In this document: positions 8,501 to 12,321 of the stretch, one piece after another
How positions within the stretch are numbered: the first letter of the stretch is position 1
Layout of the letters: each line of letters starts with the position of its first letter
Source: CAYMRB01 sp964392615
Lineage (GTDB): Bacteria; Planctomycetota; UBA8108
Direction of reading: 5' to 3'
Assembly: GCA_964392615.1 (NCBI GenBank)
Contig: CAYMRB010000311.1
Location: 1-12,321, forward strand
Length of the DNA stretch: 12,321 nt
The notes under the pieces: generated by a model
Told to the model about the DNA's origin: nothing
Databases searched by the model: none
What the model saw: the letters and a program-made list of their open reading frames with translations, nothing else
Position numbers and translations under genes: made by a program

Positions 8501-9725
8501 GATCGAGTACGACTCGCCCTCGGCGGTGATCGATACCGCGTTCGACGGCGCCTTCGATGGTTCGGTCGTTTCGGTCGACATCCCGGCGGGCGAGACGTCC
8601 GCGCGCTTCTTCTTCATGGACAGCGAAGAGGGCGACGTCACCATCACGGCGTCCGTCGGCGGTGAGCCCGCGCTCGACGACGGACAGATCACGTTGAACG
8701 TCGTTCTGGACGAGAGTGGCGAGGGCGGCGAGGTCGCGATCTACACCGGCAACGTCAACTGGATCGACCCGCTGATGGCCAGCGACGAGGCGCAGATCTG
8801 CGTGAACGAGCTCAACGATCGCGGTATCGCCAATACCTGGTACACCGATCCGCTCGAGGCCGTGGAGCTCGCCGACTGGATGATCGCGTCGACGGGCAAC
8901 GGCGAGGTCGACGTCCTGGTGATCTACGGGTACTTCCCCAACGAGATCTACGGCGCCGGCAATGCGGAGCCCGAGGGCTCGATCGCGGAGGCGTTCATCG
9001 AGTCCACCGACGGCGACGCGATCATCAACCACGCCGACTGGATGTTCTACGTCTCGGGCGTTGACGGTGTGCCAACGAACAACGGCGTGCTCGGTCTCGA
9101 GAACATGATGGACATCCCCGGCGTCACGATGGCGGGCTTCAACGATATGCAGGTCACCGTGACCGAGGAGGGATCGGTGATCGCGCCGAGCCTCACCGAC
9201 TTCTTCACGGACCGCCCGCTCCACCTCAACACTCTCGCCGGCGAGTGGTTCGTCGAGGCCGCGCTGGCGGAGGGCGCGAACACGCAGCTCGCGGAGCCGG
9301 TCATCGTGCGCGACGGCAACCGCGGCCGCCTGATTCCGGTGCACCAAACGGCGAATCAGGACGATCCGAAGGGCGTCGTCGCGGCGGAGATCATCGCGTG
9401 GCTGTTCGGCGAGGTGATCGTCGAGGGCGAGCAGTTCGTTCGCGGCGACTGCAACGGTGATGGCAACGTCACCGGCCAGGTCGGCGACGCGATCTTCGTG
9501 CTCAACTACAACTTCCTCGGTGGCCCGGCGCCGAGCTGCATGGCCGCGTGCGACGCCAACGGCGACGGCGCCGTCGTCGGCCAGGTCGGCGACGCGATCT
9601 ACACGCTGAACTTCAACTTCCTCGGCGGTCCGGCGATTCCGGCGCCGTTCCCGGACTGCGGTCCGCTCACGACGGACGGGGATCGTGCGCTCGGTTGCGA
9701 GACCGGTTCCAACGGCTGCAATTAG
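5568..9725 (+). CDS. Secreted multidomain protein: four amidotransferase-like repeats, three Ig-like domains, C-terminal dockerin-like module
   Basis: 1385 residues. I chose ATG 5568 because GAGGA (5556-5560) sits 7 bases before it and the protein then opens with a signal peptide: MKR, a hydrophobic stretch, and a likely cut after APA (residue 22). The frame is open upstream to a TTG at 5364, but that part has no export signal. Order: A (24-255), Ig1 (256-361), B (369-596), Ig2 (597-703), C (711-938), Ig3 (939-1048), D (1055-1288), dockerin-like (1290-1385). The A-D consensus includes DVLILFG, NAEPEGS, DGDxIINHADWMFYVS, TVTEEG, IAPSLTDF, TDRPLH, DPVIVRDG and DPKGxVAAExIAWLFG. Alternating strand and helix patterns and the terminal RGR...IAWLFG resemble class I amidotransferase/ThuA-like folds, without an obvious nucleophilic Cys. 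I recall similar domains in Poribacteria and Planctomycetota proteins, unverified. Function unknown; extracellular or surface binding is likely. Confidence 0.92.
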   Translation: MKRIVACVALLFVSASWMPAPAGEVGIFTGTVNWITKEAADAEAEICEARLTGAGVDVQWFALPTDDAFIAEWVEDHTNDGETDVLILFGWLPPTLYPPPNAEPEGSILEAFIESEDGDAIINHADWMFYVSAVDGVPTNNAAAGLQNIMDVPGVTMGGPDNSAMTVTEEGREIAPSLTDFSTDRPLHINTLGGEWFVEVALAQNADGSLADPVIVRDGSRGRIIPMYQSNQQADPKGAVAAELIAWLFEVELEPTRVGITGPGSAVANSASLLTVSTADDSGTPTPTLAGATIELASDSGSGAFDVARNGAFDGSVTSVEIPPGGMSATVYYRDGDAGTPTITGSADELDDGTFSLTILEDLSEGPGEVAIYTGNVGWITPAAAEAQAQICVDKLDILGIDAVWYDQPTQAMDLAMWVDGATDNGLTDVLVLYGNLPDSIYGAGNAEPDGSFAEAFIESTDGDLIINHADYMFYVSSGSPNNEVGGLQNMMDIPAITMWGNNDPMTVTPDGAAISPSLTDFLSDRPLHLDQLADEWYVEVALAQNPTGTLGDPVIVRDGNRGRLAPIFQADNQDDPKGSVCAEVIAWLFGVELLSAEQVGIVGATGAWGGDPLALSVQLQDETGSPSRVLNDTVVSLGTTSGTGAFDVAADGPFDGSIASVTVLAGESSAEVYYRDETVGTHTLSVTADGLTDGALDVTIFERSFADPGEVAIYTATTSRIVAGAADAQAEICANSLTALDVGVQRFTASGDDPQLTEWVDEHTNDGRLDVLILFGSFPEAIYPADNASPEESYAELFIESPDGDTIINVGDWMFYVSSGVNNGPDGLRNMMDVPAANMAGFNDTPMTVTEEGRTIAPSLGDFLTDRPMHLTTLGGDWLVEAVLAQSADGTLADPVILRDGDAGRLIPLYQTNSQIDPKGTVAAEVIAWLYGAAIEPTQLGLSGFTTTATDTPVRLTVELTDAGGAPRPLDADLTVQIEYDSPSAVIDTAFDGAFDGSVVSVDIPAGETSARFFFMDSEEGDVTITASVGGEPALDDGQITLNVVLDESGEGGEVAIYTGNVNWIDPLMASDEAQICVNELNDRGIANTWYTDPLEAVELADWMIASTGNGEVDVLVIYGYFPNEIYGAGNAEPEGSIAEAFIESTDGDAIINHADWMFYVSGVDGVPTNNGVLGLENMMDIPGVTMAGFNDMQVTVTEEGSVIAPSLTDFFTDRPLHLNTLAGEWFVEAALAEGANTQLAEPVIVRDGNRGRLIPVHQTANQDDPKGVVAAEIIAWLFGEVIVEGEQFVRGDCNGDGNVTGQVGDAIFVLNYNFLGGPAPSCMAACDANGDGAVVGQVGDAIYTLNFNFLGGPAIPAPFPDCGPLTTDGDRALGCETGSNGCN
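5637..6332 (+). repeat. Repeat A of the ~230-residue domain
   Basis: First copy, residues 24-255, directly after the signal peptide. It carries IINHADWMFYVS and the longer DGVPTNN loop shared only with copy D. Its first half (EWVEDHTNDG, DVLILFG, YP) is closest to copy C. Confidence 0.85.
6333..6650 (+). repeat. Ig-like spacer domain 1
   Basis: Residues 256-361. Shared features of the three spacers: GxFDVAxxGxFDGSVxSV, a PxGxxSAxVYYRD strand, then a closing ThrIle-rich strand. This is the pattern of bacterial Ig-like beta domains that separate modules in surface proteins. Confidence 0.7.
6672..7355 (+). repeat. Repeat B of the ~230-residue domain
   Basis: Residues 369-596. It has IINHADYMFYVS and a shorter loop (SSGSPNNE) than A and D. 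Its first half (IYTGNV, YGAGNAEP, ESTDGD) is closest to copy D. Confidence 0.85.
7356..7676 (+). repeat. Ig-like spacer domain 2
   Basis: Residues 597-703. It shares TSGTGAFDVAADGPFDGS and AEVYYRDE with spacer 1, which is its closest relative among the three. Confidence 0.7.
7698..8381 (+). repeat. Repeat C of the ~230-residue domain (divergent)
   Basis: Residues 711-938. The N-terminal NVxWI of A, B and D is replaced by TTSRI, and INHAD is replaced by INVGD, so the His common to the other copies is missing. The rest (TVTEEG, TDRPMH, DPKGTVAAEVIAWLYG) is well kept. Confidence 0.85.
8382..8711 (+). repeat. Ig-like spacer domain 3
   Basis: Residues 939-1048. The most diverged spacer: it keeps FDGAFDGSVVSVDIPAGE but has FFFMD in place of VYYRD. 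Confidence 0.65.
8730..9431 (+). repeat. Repeat D of the ~230-residue domain
   Basis: Residues 1055-1288. It follows B in the first half and A in the middle (DGVPTNN loop). It joins the dockerin-like module directly, with no Ig-like spacer after it. Confidence 0.85.
9435..9722 (+). other. Dockerin-like C-terminal module with two lengthened calcium loops
   Basis: Residues 1290-1385 of the secreted protein. Two half-repeats start at Asp1294 (DCNGDGNV) and Asp1329 (DANGDGAV). Each continues GQVGDAI, LNxNFLGGP. In standard dockerin loops the closing Asp is residue 12; here it is residue 14 in both halves. Cys residues near each loop and in the tail (PDCG, LGCE, NGC) may form disulfides. Such modules are common at the ends of exported planctomycete proteins and probably serve calcium-dependent anchoring or sorting. 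Confidence 0.8.
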
Positions 9726-9726
9726 C

Positions 9727-9745
9727 AGCCGGTTGAACGCCGGCT
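9727..9745. terminator. GC-rich hairpin right after the secreted-protein stop codon
   Basis: AGCCGG (9727-9732), a 7-base loop, then CCGGCT (9740-9745): a perfect 6-bp stem one base past the TAG. There is no T run after it on either strand, so it may stabilise the mRNA end rather than stop transcription. Confidence 0.4.
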
Positions 9746-9756
9746 TCCGCTGATCG

Positions 9757-9812
9757 GAGATTCGCCCCTCTCGTGTCGTCTGCCTTCGACGCGAGGGGGG
9801 GCGATCTCTTTT
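9757..9812 (+). terminator. Intrinsic terminator between convergent genes
   Basis: A long stem formed by 9757-9778 (GAGA, TCGCCCC, TCGTGTCG) and 9787-9808 (CGACGCGA, GGGGCGA, TCTC), with an 8-base loop, one G-T pair and a small bulge. TCTCTTTT at 9805-9812 gives the T tract for the plus-strand gene. On the minus strand there is no T run past the stem, so it mainly serves the secreted-protein gene. It abuts the stop codon of the convergent activator gene. Confidence 0.75.
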
Positions 9813-11488
9813 CAGCCCAGCTGGTACTTGTGGATCTTGTTGTACAAGCTGGTTTTCGGGATCTGCAGCGACTTCGCGACCAGGCTCTTGTTGCCGCCTG
9901 ATTGATCGAGCGCGTTGCGGATCAGGACCTTTTCGAGGAGCTCGGTCGCCTCCTTGAGGCTCATATTGGCGAACCCCTGGGTCCAGTCCCGACTGCCGGG
10001 CCCCGCGTCGTCCTCGTCGCGTAGGTGCTCGGACAGGTCGGGGACGCCGATCACGTCGCCGTCCGAGAGTGCGACGAGCTTCTTGACCTCGTTCTGCAGC
10101 TCGCGGATGTTGCCGGGCCACGTATAGCGCGACATGACCTGCAGGGCGGCCGAGTCGACCGTCTTGGGAGCCTCGCCTTCGGCTGCCAGCTCGGTCAGGA
10201 AGTACTCGATGAGTGGCGGGATGTCCTCGCCGCGCTCGCGCAGAGGCGGCAGCCGCAAGTTGATGACGTTGAGGCGGTAGAACAGATCCTCGCGGAAGTT
10301 CCCCGCCTGGCACTCCGTCAACAGGTCCTTGTTCGTCGCCGAGATGATGCGAACGTCGACGGGCGTGAACTCCTTGTCGCCGACGCGTCGGATCACGCCC
10401 TCTTGCAGCACGCGTAGCAGCTTCTTCTGCATCGACGAGCTCATGTCGCCGACCTCGTCGAGGAACAGCGTGCCGCCGCACGCGAGCTCGAACAGGCCCT
10501 TGTGCTCCTTGTTCGCGCCGGTGAACGCGCCCTTCACGTATCCGAAGAGCTCGCTTTCGAGCAGCGTCTCGGTGATCGCGCCGCAGTTCTCCGACACGAA
10601 CTTCCCGTCGCGGCGTGGGCTGTTGCTGTGGACAGCCAGAGCCGCGAGCTCCTTGCCCGTGCCGCTCTCGCCGTTGATCAGGACGGGCGCGTTCGATCCG
10701 GAGATGCGATCGATGATCTCGAGGATCTCGACGATCTTGCGACTCGCGCCGACGATCATCGAGAAGTCGCCCTGAAGTCCCTCGCGCTGCGGTCGGCTGC
10801 GGGCTTGCGCGGCCGGTCGCGGCGCGCCGGAGCGCGCCGCCTCCTGCTCGGCGCGTTGCTCCGCCTCCTCCTGCATGCGAGTGAGATCGGTCCACAGCGA
10901 CGCGTTCTCGTCGACCATCGCCGCGAGGTCGCGATACGCCGCGAGCGCGCGGCAGTACACGAGCGCGGCGTGAACCGTCGTCTCGTCGACGGCGATGTCC
11001 TGGAAACGGTTCTCGACCACGAGAATACAGAGCGTTCGCTCGCGACAGATCGCGGGCAACGCGACGACCGAGCTGCCTCGCTTGCCGGCGGGGGTCTCTT
11101 CGCCGAGGGCGCGGTAGAACGGTTGCCCAGTGGCCGCCGCAAGGCGCGGCCCGTGGCGCGGCGCTTTGCGGTCCGGCTGGTCGACCTCGTCTCCGTCGAG
11201 GTCGAGAGACGCGAGGCAGCGTGCGACCTCCGCACCGCCTTCCGAGTCCGGAACGCACTCGAAGAGGAACGCGCGCTCGGCGGTGAACAGCCCCAGAGCT
11301 TCCTCGAGCAACCGTCGGTAATACTCGACGGCAGCGGAATCCGAGAGTCGCGTGACCGCGACGAGATCGTCGCGCAGGGCCGTGCCCGCCGGTTCGGCTG
11401 CCGGCTCGGCGGCGCCGCTCCACAGCGTGACGAGCCGATCGCGCTCGGTCGTTCCACTCTCGACTGGCCGCTCCGCGTGCGTATGCAA
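9812..11488 (-). CDS. Sigma-54-dependent transcriptional activator (GAF - AAA+ - Fis-type HTH)
   Basis: 558 residues from TTG 11488. I prefer this start over ATG 11524 because a perfect GGAGGAGG lies 7 bases before the TTG, and a promoter -10 box overlaps the ATG. Residues ~45-200 form a GAF-like sensor, followed by a charged coiled-coil linker. The AAA+ domain (~245-475) is complete: Walker A GESGTGKE (Lys279), the sigma-54 contact loop GAFTGA (320-325), Walker B LFLDEVGD (Asp344, Glu345), ISATNKDL, and FREDLFYRL with its Arg finger. WPGNIREL and a C-terminal HTH (GGNKSLVAKSLQIPKTSLYN) end the protein. No response-regulator receiver domain is present. It should use ATP to open promoters held by sigma-54 RNA polymerase in response to a ligand or partner at the GAF domain. 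The signal and targets are not visible. The gene converges on the secreted-protein gene. Confidence 0.93.
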   Translation of the reverse strand: MHTHAERPVESGTTERDRLVTLWSGAAEPAAEPAGTALRDDLVAVTRLSDSAAVEYYRRLLEEALGLFTAERAFLFECVPDSEGGAEVARCLASLDLDGDEVDQPDRKAPRHGPRLAAATGQPFYRALGEETPAGKRGSSVVALPAICRERTLCILVVENRFQDIAVDETTVHAALVYCRALAAYRDLAAMVDENASLWTDLTRMQEEAEQRAEQEAARSGAPRPAAQARSRPQREGLQGDFSMIVGASRKIVEILEIIDRISGSNAPVLINGESGTGKELAALAVHSNSPRRDGKFVSENCGAITETLLESELFGYVKGAFTGANKEHKGLFELACGGTLFLDEVGDMSSSMQKKLLRVLQEGVIRRVGDKEFTPVDVRIISATNKDLLTECQAGNFREDLFYRLNVINLRLPPLRERGEDIPPLIEYFLTELAAEGEAPKTVDSAALQVMSRYTWPGNIRELQNEVKKLVALSDGDVIGVPDLSEHLRDEDDAGPGSRDWTQGFANMSLKEATELLEKVLIRNALDQSGGNKSLVAKSLQIPKTSLYNKIHKYQLG

Positions 11489-11495
11489 GTCGCTG

Positions 11496-11503
11496 CCTCC
11501 TCC
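11496..11503 (-). promoter_or_regulatory. Ribosome binding site deciding the TTG start
   Basis: GGAGGAGG on the minus strand, 7 bases before TTG 11488. The spacing equals that of the other two long genes here. The upstream in-frame ATGs at 11524 and 11581 have no such site. Confidence 0.8.
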
Positions 11504-11515
11504 AGGATCCGGCGA

Positions 11516-11544
11516 AGTATACATGGGCTGACCGGGACGGTCGA
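11516..11544 (-). promoter_or_regulatory. Sigma-70-type promoter of the sigma-54 activator gene
   Basis: On the minus strand TCGACC (11544-11539), exactly 17 bases, then TATACT (11521-11516). The -10 matches 5 of 6 consensus bases and the -35 matches 4 of 6. Transcription would start near 11509, giving a leader of about 20 bases with the ribosome binding site inside. The in-frame ATG at 11524 would not be transcribed. Confidence 0.6.
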
Positions 11545-11670
11545 CGCAGGCGCGTTTGACGTCGTTGGCCCGGCAGCCCATGCCCGCGGAGTCGGAGCCG
11601 ACCGCTGCGCCGCAGCTCGACTCCGCAACCACGTCCTCGTGGCGTCGGATGGATCGAAATGCCGAGGCTT

Positions 11671-11699
11671 TTGACATCCTGTCGACCATGCAATAAGCT
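11671..11699 (+). promoter_or_regulatory. Sigma-70-type promoter of ndk
   Basis: A perfect TTGACA (11671-11676), 17 bases, then TAAGCT (11694-11699), which keeps the key T, A and final T of the -10 box. The predicted start near 11706 gives an ~84-base leader holding two palindromes. From 11545 to 11670 I see nothing else of note. Confidence 0.55.
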
Positions 11700-11714
11700 T
11701 CGCAGCCCGCAGAG

Positions 11715-11731
11715 AAGGCGATCATCGCCTT
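11715..11731. promoter_or_regulatory. Perfect palindrome in the ndk leader, AAGGCGAT-C-ATCGCCTT
   Basis: A perfect 8-bp inverted repeat around a single central base, about 10-25 bases past the predicted ndk transcription start. A one-base centre makes a poor RNA hairpin loop, so a DNA-binding repressor site is the more natural reading. Confidence 0.5.
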
Positions 11732-11747
11732 ATCGACGGTTGGCGAC

Positions 11748-11762
11748 ATCGGACGTTCCGAT
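11748..11762. promoter_or_regulatory. Second palindrome in the ndk leader, ATCGGA-CGT-TCCGAT
   Basis: A perfect 6-bp inverted repeat with a 3-base spacer, 28 bases before the ndk start codon. It could form a tight hairpin in the leader RNA or be an operator. Its sequence differs from the first palindrome. Confidence 0.4.
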
Positions 11763-11789
11763 AGCACTCTCAACTCGTTCGGAAGCATC

Positions 11790-12245
11790 ATGTCTACGCA
11801 ACGTACGCTCATTCTTCTGAAGCCGGACTGCGTCGAGCGGCGCCAAGTCGGTGAGGTCATTCGGCGCTTCGAGGCGAAGGGGCTGAAGATCGTCGGCATG
11901 AAGTTCCGGAAGCTCGCACGCGAGCTTCTCGAGGAGCACTACGCCGAGCACCGCGAGAAGCCGTTCTTCGACGGCGTCGTCAGCTTCGTGACGAGCGGGC
12001 CGGTCGTCGCGATGTGTCTCGAGGGCCAGAACGCGATCGCGGTCAGCCGCAGCATGATCGGAGCGACGCGCAGCTACGAGGCGGCGCCGGGCTCGATTCG
12101 CGGCGACCTCGGACTGTCCGGTCAGTTCAATCTGATCCACGGTTCGGACTCGCCGGAGTCCGCGGAGCGCGAGCTGAAGCTCTGGTTCCGCCCGGAGGAG
12201 CTCGTCGACTACGAGCTCCCCGACGAGAAGTGGCTGAACGGTTAG
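11790..12245 (+). CDS. ndk: Nucleoside diphosphate kinase
   Basis: 151 residues, near the usual bacterial length of 135-150. The enzyme passes the gamma phosphate of ATP to nucleoside diphosphates through a phospho-histidine, balancing cytosolic NTP and dNTP pools. The sequence shows the N-terminal TLILLKPD with Lys11, a basic helix, and the signature NLIHGSDS with active-site His117, followed by the typical acidic C-terminal region (ERELKLWFRPEELVDY). The start ATG is preceded by GGAAG at 11781-11785, a weak site with short spacing. It stands alone here, divergent from the sigma-54 activator gene, behind its own promoter. The stop codon overlaps a palindrome, and no T-rich terminator is visible before the window ends. 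Confidence 0.97.
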   Translation: MSTQRTLILLKPDCVERRQVGEVIRRFEAKGLKIVGMKFRKLARELLEEHYAEHREKPFFDGVVSFVTSGPVVAMCLEGQNAIAVSRSMIGATRSYEAAPGSIRGDLGLSGQFNLIHGSDSPESAERELKLWFRPEELVDYELPDEKWLNG

Positions 12246-12270
12246 GTGCCACCTTTCACAAATCATTGTG
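12244..12270. repeat. REP-like double palindrome after ndk
   Basis: AGGTG-C-CACCT (12244-12254) is followed two bases later by CACAA-ATCA-TTGTG (12257-12270). The first palindrome includes the last two bases of the ndk stop codon. AGGTGCCACCT-type palindromes outside genes resemble repetitive extragenic elements I recall from other genomes, but only one copy is seen here. The remaining bases to 12321 hold no gene I can support. Confidence 0.4.
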
Positions 12271-12321
12271 CAATCGAGCGGCATCTCCGCCCGCTGGCTT
12301 CGTTGCGCTCAGTCGACTATG

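Noticed and set aside
5637..9431. CRISPR or short tandem repeat array
   Set aside because: The repetition is of ~230-residue protein domains in one reading frame, not short DNA repeats with unique spacers.
5841..11693. A 1950-codon open frame on the minus strand opposite the secreted protein and overlapping the activator gene
   Set aside because: It runs across two well-supported genes and a terminator, has an Arg/Asp/His/Val-biased composition typical of antisense frames of high-GC genes, and shows no domain. A shadow.
11489..11899. N-terminal extension of the sigma-54 activator to upstream ATGs (11524, 11581, 11689, 11899)
   Set aside because: These lack ribosome binding sites; most lie upstream of the predicted promoter, and the longest overlaps ndk.
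11730..12284. 184-codon minus-strand frame opposite ndk
   Set aside because: Pure antisense of a certain ndk gene, with no recognisable domain.

Overview
The window is high-GC bacterial DNA holding four protein genes and no RNA genes. The best lineage clue is the C-terminal module of the large secreted protein. It is a paired dockerin-like calcium-loop module (D-x-N-x-D-G, then VGDAI and FLGGP, with a Cys-rich tail) of a kind typical of uncultured Planctomycetota and related soil or marine lineages. Large Ser/Thr kinase proteins fused to sigma-54 activator parts point the same way. The assignment is an inference.

Layout: (1) 1-5253, minus strand, the first 1751 residues of a giant regulator: PknB-like kinase, degenerate AAA_16/STAND-like domain, TPR array, GAF domain, then the start of a sigma-54 AAA+ domain cut by the window edge. 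(2) 5254-5567, a divergent control region with two copies of TGTC-N8-GACA spaced 73 bp apart and a weak sigma-70-like promoter. (3) 5568-9725, plus strand, a 1385-residue secreted protein built as A-Ig-B-Ig-C-Ig-D-dockerin, where A-D are four copies of a ~230-residue domain that looks like the amidotransferase/ThuA-like fold. (4) 9726-9812, hairpins and a terminator between convergent genes. (5) 9812-11488, minus strand, a complete GAF-AAA+-HTH sigma-54 activator. It very probably starts at a TTG codon, because a good promoter and a perfect ribosome binding site lie between that codon and the upstream ATG. (6) 11545-11789, the ndk leader region with a strong -35 box and two perfect palindromes. 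(7) 11790-12245, plus strand, nucleoside diphosphate kinase. (8) 12244-12321, REP-like palindromic sequence running to the edge.

How they may work together: the kinase/sigma-54 regulator and the secreted protein are divergently arranged around twin palindromes. These fit the general TGT-N10-ACA form known for NifA-type sigma-54 activators, and a second sigma-54 activator lies just beyond the secreted gene. A local control module for the secreted protein is plausible, but no convincing -24/-12 promoter was found, so the link is inferred. The ndk gene looks like an unrelated housekeeping neighbour.
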